A stretch of DNA of 64,000 nucleotides, from assembly GCF_023718305.1 (NCBI RefSeq), contig NZ_QEYO01000001.1:372001-436000 (forward strand), written 5' to 3'. The stretch is from Gramella sp. AN32. GTDB taxonomy: Bacteria; Bacteroidota; Bacteroidia; Flavobacteriales; Flavobacteriaceae. Position numbers and translations under genes: made by a program. Below are positions 56,307 through 64,000 of this stretch, piece by piece. Position 1 is the first letter of the stretch. Each line of letters opens with the position of its first letter. The notes beneath the pieces are model-generated. The model did not search any database, was not told the origin of the DNA, and was given only the letters and a program-made list of their open reading frames with translations.

Positions 56307-56335
56307 AAAAACCCGAAGCTAAGACTTCGGGTTTT
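56306..56335. terminator. Bidirectional terminator
   Basis: A 10-bp perfect stem (AAACCCGAAG/CTTCGGGTTT) with loop CTAAGA, preceded by A and followed by TT. It serves the phosphoesterase gene and the converging DUF4293 gene. Confidence 0.85.
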
Positions 56336-56365
56336 CCACGCACTAATACTACTAAGATTATAGGC

Positions 56366-56776
56366 TTATCGTAATCGATCTACAGATTTTACGAGATCTT
56401 CGTCCTTTTTAATGGCCTTATTGGCCAAAACAAGAAAAACGATAGAAATAATAGGAAGAAACATCCCAATACCTTTCTCAGAAATATCCATTTCTCCAGG
56501 TAAAGTTAGAGACCAATAAACAAACACTCCTAGTAAAAAAAAGTTTAAAATTATGTTGAGCCTGCCCAGTACAAACTGGAGCTTTCTATTTTTAAAAATC
56601 AAAATACTAACCAAAGACATTGCTGCAGAGGCAATAAACATACCAAACGCCATAAGCACATCTAAGGCGAAAACATCTTCCCCGGCAGAATTTTCCCAAA
56701 TTGGAAAAACAAATATTAAACCTGCGCTCACAAAAATGGCAAGAAGCAGATAAATAGTTTGTATTCTTTGCAGCAT
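56366..56776 (-). CDS. DUF4293 membrane protein
   Basis: A 136-aa protein with four membrane helices (about 5-25, 40-62, 70-92, 102-122). The family start MLQRIQTIYLLLAIFVS is followed by a second helix region with DVLMAFGMFIASAAMSLVSI and a Lys/Asp-rich tail. DUF4293 is largely restricted to Bacteroidota and has no known function. Divergent from rho, with about 190 bases between. Confidence 0.85.
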   Translation of the reverse strand: MLQRIQTIYLLLAIFVSAGLIFVFPIWENSAGEDVFALDVLMAFGMFIASAAMSLVSILIFKNRKLQFVLGRLNIILNFFLLGVFVYWSLTLPGEMDISEKGIGMFLPIISIVFLVLANKAIKKDEDLVKSVDRLR

Positions 56777-56968
56777 AAATAGTTCTTTGCGGGCACAAAA
56801 ATAAAAGATTCTTTTTAGAAAACCTGTGTAAAAGTCTAAAATAAAGTTGTATTATTGCAAGAACAATTTGTAACCATTTCAACGAAGGTTACTTAAGTCT
56901 CAAAACTTTTTGTTCTTCTTCGAAAAGTTTTAATCAATCCAAAAGAAAAAATTTATTTTAACGCATTC

Positions 56969-58681
56969 ATGTTTGAAATTTCAGAATTAAAAGCTAAAAA
57001 GCTTCCTGAACTAAAGGAAATTGCGGAAAATCTCAGCGTTCCTAAGTTCAAAACCTTAAAAAAATTAGACCTGGTATATCAAATTCTAGACTATCAGGCA
57101 GCCAATCCAGGTAAGGTAAAAGAGGTATTAACCGAAGATTCAAAAGATTCGGTTAAACAAGAGAGAAAACCTGCAAAGACTGACAAAGTTGGTTCAGTTA
57201 AAAGGCCTCCAAAAGCTCCCAGGAAACCAAAAGTTCCTACCGAAGTAAAATCTTCAGATTCCAGTGGCGACGAGAAAAAAGATTCCCGCCCACCAAAAAA
57301 CACCAATCCTACCTCCAGTCCAAAGAAAGAACCACGAAGTCGTAATGACAATCGTCCTGATAACAGGAATGATGCCCGTACCGACAAGCGTAAGGATAAT
57401 AGGAACGAAAATCGTAACGATAACAGAAATGATAATCGCAACGACAACAGGAATGATAATCGTAACGAAAACCGCAGCGATAACCGGAACGACAGTCGCA
57501 ATGATAATCGCGGTAATAATGGAAATCGCGATAACAGAAATCGTTACCGGGAACCAGATTATGAATTCGATGCGATTATAGAAAGTGAAGGAGTTCTGGA
57601 CATTATGCAGGATAATTATGGTTTCCTTAGATCTTCAGATTACAACTACCTTAGTTCGCCAGATGATATTTATGTTTCACAGTCTCAAATTAGGTTATTT
57701 GGACTTAAAACCGGAGATACGGTTCAGGGACAAATTCGCCCACCCAAAGAAGGTGAAAAGTATTTCCCTTTAATAAAGGTAAATAAGATCAATGGCCTTG
57801 ATCCGCAAGTGGTGAGGGATCGGGTATCTTTTGAACATTTAACCCCATTATTCCCCAAAGAGAAATTCAACATTGCAGAGAAGCAAAGTACTATCTCTAC
57901 AAGGGTAATGGATCTTTTTTCACCTATCGGAAAAGGACAACGTGGAATGATCGTTTCACAACCGAAAACCGGTAAAACCATGTTGCTTAAGGATATCGCC
58001 AATGCAATTGCGGCGAACCATCCGGAAGTTTATCAAATTATCCTTTTAATAGACGAACGTCCTGAAGAGGTAACAGATATGCAACGTAACGTGAAAGGGG
58101 AAGTAGTGGCTTCAACTTTTGATAAAGAAGCACATGAACACGTTCGCGTGGCCAATATCGTCCTTGAAAAAGCGAAACGTTTGGTAGAATGTGGTCACGA
58201 CGTTGTGATCCTTTTAGACTCGATCACAAGATTGGCCAGAGCATACAATACAGTACAACCAGCAAGTGGTAAGGTATTAAGTGGTGGTGTAGATGCAAAT
58301 GCCCTACATAAACCAAAACGTTTCTTTGGAGCGGCCCGTAATATTGAAAATGGAGGATCCCTTTCTATCATTGCAACAGCACTTACCGAGACAGGATCTA
58401 AAATGGATGAAGTGATCTTTGAAGAATTTAAAGGTACCGGTAACATGGAACTTCAGTTAGATAGAAGAATTTCTAACCGTAGAATTTTCCCTGCCATCGA
58501 TCTTATCTCTTCCAGTACACGACGAGATGATCTCCTTTTAGATGAAGCCACTATCCAAAGGCTTTGGGTGCTTAGAAAATATCTTGCAGATATGAATCCC
58601 GTGGAAGCAATGGAATTCATTAATGGTAGAATAAAACAATCCCGAAACAATGAAGAATTTTTAGTCTCCATGAACGGTTAA
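56969..58681 (+). CDS. rho: Transcription termination factor Rho with disordered insert
   Basis: Hexameric RNA helicase that terminates transcription. The 570-aa protein (E. coli Rho is about 420) begins with a Rho_N helix-extended-loop-helix domain (about 3-45). A Lys/Pro/Ser-rich linker follows, then a low-complexity segment of RNDNRN repeats (about 124-195). The cold-shock-like RNA-binding domain starts [15 protein letters not shown]. The ATPase has Walker [14 protein letters not shown], the [13 protein letters not shown] segment, Walker [18 protein letters not shown] and the Q-loop [12 protein letters not shown]. The insert is typical of Bacteroidota Rho and could promote RNA binding or phase separation. 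Confidence 0.97.
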   Translation: MFEISELKAKKLPELKEIAENLSVPKFKTLKKLDLVYQILDYQAANPGKVKEVLTEDSKDSVKQERKPAKTDKVGSVKRPPKAPRKPKVPTEVKSSDSSGDEKKDSRPPKNTNPTSSPKKEPRSRNDNRPDNRNDARTDKRKDNRNENRNDNRNDNRNDNRNDNRNENRSDNRNDSRNDNRGNNGNRDNRNRYREPDYEFDAIIESEGVLDIMQDNYGFLRSSDYNYLSSPDDIYVSQSQIRLFGLKTGDTVQGQIRPPKEGEKYFPLIKVNKINGLDPQVVRDRVSFEHLTPLFPKEKFNIAEKQSTISTRVMDLFSPIGKGQRGMIVSQPKTGKTMLLKDIANAIAANHPEVYQIILLIDERPEEVTDMQRNVKGEVVASTFDKEAHEHVRVANIVLEKAKRLVECGHDVVILLDSITRLARAYNTVQPASGKVLSGGVDANALHKPKRFFGAARNIENGGSLSIIATALTETGSKMDEVIFEEFKGTGNMELQLDRRISNRRIFPAIDLISSSTRRDDLLLDEATIQRLWVLRKYLADMNPVEAMEFINGRIKQSRNNEEFLVSMNG

Positions 58682-58705
58682 AGTTCTTTTTAATCCCTAC
58701 TTGAA

Positions 58706-58736
58706 AGCCGGAAATTCGTGAATTTCCGGCTTTTTA
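58706..58736 (+). terminator. Rho-independent terminator after rho
   Basis: An 11-bp stem (AGCCGGAAATT/AATTTCCGGCT) with loop CGTG is followed by a T run, 24 bases after the stop codon. Confidence 0.85.
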
Positions 58737-58740
58737 ATTT

Positions 58741-58935
58741 TAAATAAAAATTTCTTAAAACAGACTATTCCCCAGACAAGTCATAAGGGTATTTCGCTAA
58801 TTTCATTATGATCTTTCAACCAAAAACCGAAATTTTATATTTTCCCTCACCCGTAACTCCTAAAAAGCAGTTACGACCTCTCCCAAGGAGAGGTGAAGAA
58901 GAAACCCCGATGCAGCCGTAGGGGAAATATTTAGA
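58741..58935. repeat. Dispersed non-coding repeat, copy B
   Basis: Related to 2048-2280 with the same block order but about 40 bases shorter. It lacks the CCCGAAAGCTTTCGGG palindrome and instead has a CCTCTCC/GGAGAGG hairpin (about 58879-58895). It lies between the rho terminator and tRNA-Gly. No shared reading frame with copy A. Confidence 0.7.
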
Positions 58936-58976
58936 TAAGTTTAGAAAAAAAGCCTCACCATACGATGAAGCTTTAG

Positions 58977-59049
58977 AGCGGGAGACCGGGTTCGAACCGG
59001 CGACATTCAGCTTGGAAGGCTGACGCTCTACCAACTGAGCTACTCCCGC
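58977..59049 (-). tRNA. tRNA-Gly (anticodon TCC)
   Basis: A 73-base cloverleaf on the minus strand. The acceptor stem is GCGGGAG/CTCCCGC with discriminator T. The D-arm is GCTC-AGTTGGTA-GAGC. The anticodon arm TCAGC-CTTCCAA-GCTGA gives TCC, and the T-arm is GCCGG-TTCGAAC-CCGGT with one wobble. CCA is not encoded. Confidence 0.95.
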
Positions 59050-59096
59050 AATAACAGCACAAATATAATTGGAAACTTTTTCAAGTTCCAAACAAA

Positions 59097-59549
59097 TCAA
59101 AACTTTTTTAGGAAATGAAAACCCCTCGCCACCATCCCAGAATTCATAAAAAACTTATGGGAAGGGAAATTTTCTACATATGAATTTAATTCCATCGCAT
59201 TGCAGCCTTTTTCTTTAGTATAATCTTCAATAAAATCCAGCATTTTCTTTCCGAAGCCTTTATTTCGATAGGCATCATCAAAAATAATATGGTCTATTTC
59301 ACAACTTTTCCCCACGTAATGCCTGGTCATAAACCACAATCCAAAAACCCCGATAAGTTTCTCATTCAGAAAAACTCCAAAACACTCATAATTTTGGGTC
59401 ATAGATTCCTCTACCCTTTCTTTTAATATTTTCTCGTCTAGGGGAGATTTGGCAAGTTTTTTCAGAAATGGAAAGATAATGTGGACATCCTCCTTTAAAA
59501 TCTTGTTAAATGCCGGTTCGTTCATTCTTTTTTCTGCTAAAATAGTCAT
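59097..59549 (-). CDS. GNAT-family N-acetyltransferase
   Basis: A 150-aa acetyl-CoA-dependent acetyltransferase. The N-terminal part (MTILAEKRMNEPAFNKI) leads to the GNAT strand CFGVFLNEKLIGVFGLW. The acetyl-CoA loop is in YRNKGFGKKMLDFIEDYTKEKG (Q/R-x-x-G-x-G/A form). ELNSYVENFPSHKFFMNSGMVARGFHFLKK follows, the usual end for RimI-like proteins. I start at 59549 (59525 is an alternative). A longer frame to 59696 would run into clpP and has poor N-terminal sequence. Substrate unknown. Divergent from clpP. Confidence 0.85.
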   Translation of the reverse strand: MTILAEKRMNEPAFNKILKEDVHIIFPFLKKLAKSPLDEKILKERVEESMTQNYECFGVFLNEKLIGVFGLWFMTRHYVGKSCEIDHIIFDDAYRNKGFGKKMLDFIEDYTKEKGCNAMELNSYVENFPSHKFFMNSGMVARGFHFLKKF

Positions 59550-59587
59550 ATTTTTAGCTCCTACTGCAATAGAATAAACAAGCACAA

Positions 59588-60160
59588 ATGGATTTGATAA
59601 AAAATAAAACTGGTAAGATTCAGGATTTAATTGATAATAAGCTACTAGGGAAAAGAAAGATTTATTTATGGGGAGCTGTAAATGATAAAACAGCAAAGCA
59701 TGTAATAGATCGGTTGGAGTATTTAGGATTGGAAGGCGATGAAGAAATCGAACTTTTCATTAATAGCCCCGGCGGTTATGTTACCGATGGCTTTGCCATT
59801 TATGACACTATAAAAAGTCTGGATGCACCGGTTTCTACAATTTGTACCGGCCTGGCTGCTTCAATGGGATCTATATTACTTTCCGCAGGTGTAAAAGGTA
59901 AAAGGTTCATACAGCCACACGCAAAAGTGATGATTCACCAACCTAGTGGTGGAACTCGGGGACAGGCTTCAAACATTGAGATTGCAGCTAATGAAATCTT
60001 GAAAACAAAGACCCTGAGTGCTGAAATTTTAGCCGAGAACTGCGGTCAATCTGTAGAAAAAGTTTTAAAAGATTTTAATCGTGATTACTGGATGGATGCC
60101 AACGAATCCTTAGAATATGGTATAGTTGACGGAATTTATAAAAGGGAGAATGGAAATTAA
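59588..60160 (+). CDS. clpP: ATP-dependent Clp protease proteolytic subunit
   Basis: Serine protease chamber of Clp. The 190-aa protein has the oxyanion region FINSPGGYVTDGFAIYD, the catalytic Ser in GLAASMGSILLSAG and His in AKVMIHQPSGGTRGQASNIE. The Asp region reads DYWMDANESLEYGIVDGI. The N-terminal axial segment (KIQDLIDNKLLGKRKIYLWGAV) is more divergent than in the main housekeeping ClpP. This could therefore be a second ClpP paralogue; whether another copy exists outside the window is not visible. Confidence 0.92.
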   Translation: MDLIKNKTGKIQDLIDNKLLGKRKIYLWGAVNDKTAKHVIDRLEYLGLEGDEEIELFINSPGGYVTDGFAIYDTIKSLDAPVSTICTGLAASMGSILLSAGVKGKRFIQPHAKVMIHQPSGGTRGQASNIEIAANEILKTKTLSAEILAENCGQSVEKVLKDFNRDYWMDANESLEYGIVDGIYKRENGN

Positions 60161-60434
60161 ACACAAAGAAACCGATAGCAGAGGGATATTCTATATCGAA
60201 AACGAAGAGCAGGGATTGATTGGCGAACTTACCTATCAAAAAGCGAAGAACAATATCATTACAATAGACCATACCGAAGTAAAAAGGGAAATGGAAAATA
60301 GGGGTATTGGCTCGAAACTGGTTAAAAAAAGCGTTGAATACGCTCGTGAAAACAACCTTAAGATCGATCCGCTTTGTCCCTTTGCTGAAGTTCAATTTGA
60401 TATGAACAAATCATATCAGGACGTGAGGGCTTAG
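60150..60434 (+). CDS. Small GNAT-like acetyltransferase (YjdJ/NATD1-like)
   Basis: A 94-aa protein read from the ATG at 60150, overlapping the clpP end by 11 bases. It matches the short GNAT_2 type. IKHKETDSRGIFYIENEEQGLIGELTYQ is the beta start. The acetyl-CoA site is VKREMENRGIGSKLVKKSVEYARENNLKIDPLCPFA, with the C-terminal Cys-Pro-Phe typical of this subgroup. Substrate unknown. Probably co-transcribed with clpP. Confidence 0.88.
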   Translation: MEIKHKETDSRGIFYIENEEQGLIGELTYQKAKNNIITIDHTEVKREMENRGIGSKLVKKSVEYARENNLKIDPLCPFAEVQFDMNKSYQDVRA

Positions 60435-60468
60435 CTAAGTACCTTTTTTCTAATGGAACCCAACCACC

Positions 60469-62097
60469 ATGAAGCATATTTGTGCATACAGTATTTTTCT
60501 GGTGCTTTTCCTTGCGTCCAGTTGTAAGAACAAGGAAAAGCTAGGTGTTGAAGAGAGAAATGACGTAAAAGAAGTTTTTGAACTTACTTCAGCCAAACAA
60601 ATCCAGGATTATTTTATTAAAATCGATTCCACTTCTGCTGAATATGGAAGCCCTTTATATTCTTTTTATTCTGAAAATGATTTCCAGCCCGTATGGAATT
60701 CAAGAGAGTTAAGGGAAGACCTTTTCAGAAATATTGAAACGATCGAAAAAGAAGGTTTGTATGCTGAGGATTATAATCTGGAAAGTTTGAAAAATACACT
60801 TTCAAACCTGGATGAAATTTCAGAAAAAAAACGTTTTGACCTTGAAATCCTTCTAACGCAAAGCTATTTTACACTTGCCCATGATCTTTACTACGGAAAA
60901 TTAGATCCCAAAAAAATCTTTGAAATTTGGGGAATCGATCGGGACACCATAGATTTAAGCCAGAGTTTAAAAACCGCGCTCAAGGCTGAAGCAATCTCTA
61001 AAGAACTGGAGAAATTAAAGCCTACGAGCCCTATTTATTATTCTTTAAAAAGGAATCTTCAGGATTATAAGAATTTAGCCAACAAAAAAGATAGTCTTCA
61101 ATTAATCCCATCCGGAAAAATTGTGAGACCTGGCGATAAAGAACCTCGAATTCCTTTAGTAAAAACAAGATTGAAAAACCTGGGGTATTTTAAAGAAACA
61201 TCAGATTCTATTGAGGATAATTTTACTTCAGAATTACAGGATGCAATTAAGAATTTCCAGGAAGATCATTTACTGGAAATCGATGGCTTAATTGGCAATA
61301 ACACCATTAAAAATCTAAATTATTCAGCAGAGGATCGATACCATCAATTACTCGTAAATCTTGAACGATGGCGGTGGTTTCCAAGAAATTTGGGAGAGCA
61401 TTATATACTTATAAATATTCCCGAATATCATTTAAGCGTGGTAAAAGAGGGAGATACTGTTGCCCGCCATGATGTAATGGTAGGTGTGCAGGCCCGGGAA
61501 ACACCGGTATTTTCAGACCATATTGATTATGTAGTTTATAATCCAACCTGGACGATCCCTCCAACGATCAAAAAGAATGATGTCATCCCGGGGGCCCGTA
61601 AAAATTTGGGGTATTTAGCTGATCGCAACATTGAAGTTTATCAGGGTGGCAATAAATTAGACCCTCAAAATATCGACTGGTCTTCAAATGCTCCCTATAA
61701 TTTCACCTATAGACAGGAAGCCGGGCCATCAAATCCGCTGGGAAGGGTAAAAATTATTTATCCCAATAAATATTTAATTTATCTCCACGACACCCCATCC
61801 CGAGATCTTTTTAGCAAAAATTCAAGGGCCAGGAGTTCTGGATGCGTTCGGGTTCAGGGAGCTTTAGACTTAGCGGAATATCTACTGGATGATCAAAAAA
61901 AATACGATCATGACGAAATTGAGGAAATTCTAGCTTCAGGTAAAACGAAGGAAATCAAAGTGAAGAAAGATGTAAGTGTGCATCACCTGTACTGGACAGC
62001 AGTTGTAAAGGATAAAAACTTACAATTTGTAGATGATGTTTACGATCAGGATGAAAAAATTTGGAAACTATTGCAACCTACGAATTTAAAAAAGTAG
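60469..62097 (+). CDS. L,D-transpeptidase (YcbB/LdtD-like), lipoprotein
   Basis: Forms 3-3 cross-links or attaches lipoprotein to peptidoglycan in the periplasm. The 542-aa protein has a lipoprotein signal (LVLFLASSCKNKE, Cys19), then a scaffold domain (about 40-220). A peptidoglycan-binding domain 1 follows (IPLVKTRLKNLGYF...LQDAIKNFQEDHLLEIDGLIGNNTIKNLN, about 220-290). The YkuD catalytic domain contains HDTPSRDLFSKNSRARSSGCVRVQ with His and Cys. Length and architecture match YcbB. It converges on, and overlaps by 20 bases, the next gene. Confidence 0.92.
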   Translation: MKHICAYSIFLVLFLASSCKNKEKLGVEERNDVKEVFELTSAKQIQDYFIKIDSTSAEYGSPLYSFYSENDFQPVWNSRELREDLFRNIETIEKEGLYAEDYNLESLKNTLSNLDEISEKKRFDLEILLTQSYFTLAHDLYYGKLDPKKIFEIWGIDRDTIDLSQSLKTALKAEAISKELEKLKPTSPIYYSLKRNLQDYKNLANKKDSLQLIPSGKIVRPGDKEPRIPLVKTRLKNLGYFKETSDSIEDNFTSELQDAIKNFQEDHLLEIDGLIGNNTIKNLNYSAEDRYHQLLVNLERWRWFPRNLGEHYILINIPEYHLSVVKEGDTVARHDVMVGVQARETPVFSDHIDYVVYNPTWTIPPTIKKNDVIPGARKNLGYLADRNIEVYQGGNKLDPQNIDWSSNAPYNFTYRQEAGPSNPLGRVKIIYPNKYLIYLHDTPSRDLFSKNSRARSSGCVRVQGALDLAEYLLDDQKKYDHDEIEEILASGKTKEIKVKKDVSVHHLYWTAVVKDKNLQFVDDVYDQDEKIWKLLQPTNLKK

Positions 62098-62815
62098 ATT
62101 TTTTTTGATAATTAGAATCACTTTTGTGGATATAGACCACAGATTTTCCTTTGATCGTGTTGATTAAATTTTTCGCAATAGAATTTGGAATTGCAGGACA
62201 ACCATAACTTCTGCCTAATCTTCCCACTCTTTTTACAAAGGATGGCTCGGCATAATCTGCCCCATGAATAACTACATATCTTTTGCGGGCATTAGAATTA
62301 AAGCCTTTTTCAAGCCCATCAATAAACAAGGACAATCCATTTTTCCCGTAATAAGTTTCTCCCGTAAGATAAAACCCAAGAGAACTTTGATGTGAATTAA
62401 CCTGGTTGGAAAATTTTTCTGCGAATTTCACCCCGGTATTTTTACCGTGGCTTACTAAATCATTAAAGACAACTTTTTGCGTATCCATATTAAGGATCCA
62501 CAATCTTTTTTCTACTGAAGAAAGGTCAAAATCGATGATAGTCAAAAGTGGGTTAGAAATCTTTCCCTCAGCATCAAGCTTCTGATAGCCCTGAATAGCC
62601 TTCTCAAAAACAGAAAGCGCAGGCATGGAGCTGTTAATTTCAGTAAAACTGCTGTATAATTCTATAACGGTGATCTCCGCGTTTGTAATATCGGCAGGAA
62701 TGTTCTCAGTTAATTTGACAGGTTCTGTAATGGAATTAAGCTCTCGGGCACTGGTAAAAGCAAAGGAAAAAGTAAGTGCAAAAACAACGGTAAGAATTCG
62801 GTACTTCATATTCAA
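62078..62815 (-). CDS. Murein L,D-transpeptidase-type protein (YkuD_2)
   Basis: A 245-aa exported protein with a signal peptide (about 1-24). The catalytic domain of the short YkuD_2 family has VIHGADYAEPSFVKRVGRLGRSYGCPAIPNSIAK, with His and Cys in place, and GKNTGVKFAEKFSNQVNSHQSSLGFYLTGETYYGKNG upstream. Its 3' end overlaps that of the YcbB-like gene. A role in cell-wall modification is inferred from the fold. Confidence 0.87.
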   Translation of the reverse strand: MNMKYRILTVVFALTFSFAFTSARELNSITEPVKLTENIPADITNAEITVIELYSSFTEINSSMPALSVFEKAIQGYQKLDAEGKISNPLLTIIDFDLSSVEKRLWILNMDTQKVVFNDLVSHGKNTGVKFAEKFSNQVNSHQSSLGFYLTGETYYGKNGLSLFIDGLEKGFNSNARKRYVVIHGADYAEPSFVKRVGRLGRSYGCPAIPNSIAKNLINTIKGKSVVYIHKSDSNYQKKSTFLNS

Positions 62816-63030
62816 TCTTCTATATTTTTGTTAACAAAAACCAAAATTTATGCCAACATACAATTTTTATATCTTTTGAAACAAAAATCTCTGTTTTTAA
62901 CATTTAAGACATTTATAACGGCTTCCATTAATTATGTTTATTAAAAAATGCTAACTTCACAACGCAATACGTTTGTTAATATTTTAAATGCAGCCAATTC
63001 TTATATGTTAAATTTTTAAGTTTTGAATAA

Positions 63031-63801
63031 ATGAGATTCGGAAAAAACATCCTCAGGTTAGTCATAGGGGCAGGAATCATTCTTTTTGGCGTGATAAAAT
63101 TTTGTTCTTCTTCTGAAGACAATCCATATACAGGTGAAAAACAATATGTAGATTTAACACCTGAAGAAGAAATCGCCTTAGGTCAACAAAGTCTATCAGC
63201 GATGGTCGAACAGTATGGCGGATTACATCAAAATCAGCAGGAACAAAATGCAGTGAGAAGTCTAGGTGAAAAATTAGTCAATAACAGCATAGCTTCCTCC
63301 TCTCCTTACGAATTTCAATTTTATCTCTTAGCAGATCCAAAAACAGTCAATGCATTTGCCTTGCCCGGTGGACCAGTCTTTATAACTTATGCACTCTATT
63401 CCCGGTTGGAGAACGAAGACCAGCTGGCTGGTGTACTTGGCCATGAAATTGGTCATGTAATTGGAAGACATTCTGCAGAACGAATGGCGAAGCAGGGTTT
63501 ATCCAATTCTGTTTTAACGGGAGTAGCGGTTGGATCTGAAAGTCAGGGAGCAACCCAGGCCGCAGCGGTTATTGGCAATCTTGTAAATATGAAGTATGGT
63601 AGAGGGGATGAGCTTCAAAGCGATAATCTGGGTGTTAAAATAATGCTCGATGCCGGTTATGATCCGGAAGCCCTGATAAATGTGATGGAAATTTTGAAAA
63701 GAGCAAGTGGCGGCCAGCAGGTTCCGGAATTCCAAAGCACTCATCCAGACCCGGAGAATCGCAAGGAAAAGATTAGGGAAGCCATTGAAGAATATCAGTA
63801 G
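63031..63801 (+). CDS. M48-family metallopeptidase (periplasmic, BepA/LoiP-like)
   Basis: A 256-aa zinc peptidase. The N-terminal signal ends in IKFCSSSEDN with a possible lipobox-like Cys. The peptidase domain carries HEIGH (VLGHEIGHVIGRHSAERMAK) and the downstream Glu ligand in GRGDELQSDNLGVKIMLDAGYDP. The C-terminal STHPDPENRKEKI is typical. It is likely involved in envelope protein quality control. The start at 63031 gives a good signal. About 215 AT-rich bases without a gene precede it. Confidence 0.9.
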   Translation: MRFGKNILRLVIGAGIILFGVIKFCSSSEDNPYTGEKQYVDLTPEEEIALGQQSLSAMVEQYGGLHQNQQEQNAVRSLGEKLVNNSIASSSPYEFQFYLLADPKTVNAFALPGGPVFITYALYSRLENEDQLAGVLGHEIGHVIGRHSAERMAKQGLSNSVLTGVAVGSESQGATQAAAVIGNLVNMKYGRGDELQSDNLGVKIMLDAGYDPEALINVMEILKRASGGQQVPEFQSTHPDPENRKEKIREAIEEYQ

Positions 63802-63877
63802 ATTTAATAAAACATTAGTACCAAAATTTTATGATATACCCCAATGTTGTTAACTTTGGGGGTTAAATTTTTTCCCT

Positions 63878-64000
63878 ATGAATAATAAGGTTCTTTTAAT
63901 GATATTGGATGGCTGGGGTATAACCGAGGATCCGGAAGTCTCTGCAATCGCAAAGGCAAAAACACCATTTATGGACTCTTTACCCGATAAATTTCCACAC
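63878..64000 (+). CDS. gpmI: 2,3-bisphosphoglycerate-independent phosphoglycerate mutase, 3'-truncated by window edge
   Basis: The first 41 residues of GpmI, which interconverts 3- and 2-phosphoglycerate in glycolysis. The start MNNKVLLMILDGWGITEDPE has the metal-binding Asp of ILDGWG. It is followed by AIAKAKTPFMDSL, both characteristic of this alkaline-phosphatase-fold enzyme. The rest lies outside the window. Confidence 0.88.
   Translation, partial: MNNKVLLMILDGWGITEDPEVSAIAKAKTPFMDSLPDKFPH

Noticed and set aside
57094..57581. Frames on both strands across the repetitive part of rho
   Set aside because: Shadows of the RNDNR-repeat segment in other frames; the Rho frame is unambiguous.
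59550..59696. Upstream extension of the GNAT gene
   Set aside because: It runs into the clpP coding region on the opposite strand and lacks acetyltransferase features.

Overview
The window reads as chromosomal DNA of a marine-type flavobacterium (Bacteroidota, Flavobacteriaceae). The evidence is low G+C, a SusC-type receptor with an STN domain beside a FecR/ECF sigma pair, a one-protein hybrid two-component system, BT_3928-type and DUF4293 proteins, and Rho with a long Asn/Asp/Arg-rich N-terminal insert. There is no rRNA and no complete insertion sequence. The genus cannot be fixed from the sequence alone.

Region 1 (1-17.6 kb): the 3' part of acnA, a cupin and a TonB-like protein are followed by the remains of a polysaccharide utilization locus. 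It has a hybrid sensor/regulator, a sulfatase, an L-rhamnose/L-fucose-type mutarotase, and an ECF sigma/FecR pair facing a SusC-like receptor. The locus is decayed. The receptor stops after its plug region and is abutted by the last ~60 residues of a FucP-like sugar permease, so a deletion has joined two genes. A frameshifted GH97 remnant lies near 3.8-4.06 kb. A PIN toxin/antitoxin pair and a three-gene HipB/HipS/HipT-like operon with two identical-type palindromic operators are also here.

Region 2 (18,104-44,823): a 26.7-kb integrative and mobilizable element sits in the 3' end of tRNA-Arg(ACG). A 15-bp direct repeat identical to the tRNA 3' end marks both edges. 11-bp iterons (three left, two right) lie just inside the edges and are candidate integrase arm sites. 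Genes in order are a tyrosine recombinase, an RteC-like protein, an excisionase-like HTH protein, a replication initiator-like protein and a DnaC-like ATPase. A MobC/relaxase cassette with a candidate oriT hairpin follows, then a complete type I-B CRISPR-Cas system (cas6, cas8b, cas7, cas5, cas3, cas4, cas1, cas2). The last part is an 8.8-kb CRISPR array of 134 repeats by hand count. The element is therefore a mobilizable island whose main cargo is adaptive immunity. Within the cas locus, cas6 with its pRiA4b-like neighbour and cas4-cas1-cas2 are visibly richer in G+C than the cas8b-7-5-3 block between them, which suggests modular assembly. The array contains a duplicated nine-spacer block, a pair of near-identical spacers repeated in the same order, and two spacers with overlapping protospacer sequence.

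Region 3 (44.8-64 kb): conserved housekeeping genes. A leftward group runs DUF1599, BT_3928-type, tpiA, prmA, clpS. A rightward group runs folP, cdaA (c-di-AMP synthase), a dolichol-phosphate-mannose-type GT2, a methyltransferase and a membrane glycosyltransferase. Then come truA with an ABC exporter, a phosphodiesterase, DUF4293, rho, tRNA-Gly(TCC), a GNAT protein, clpP, two L,D-transpeptidase-type proteins, an M48 peptidase and the start of gpmI. A non-coding dispersed repeat follows both acnA and rho.
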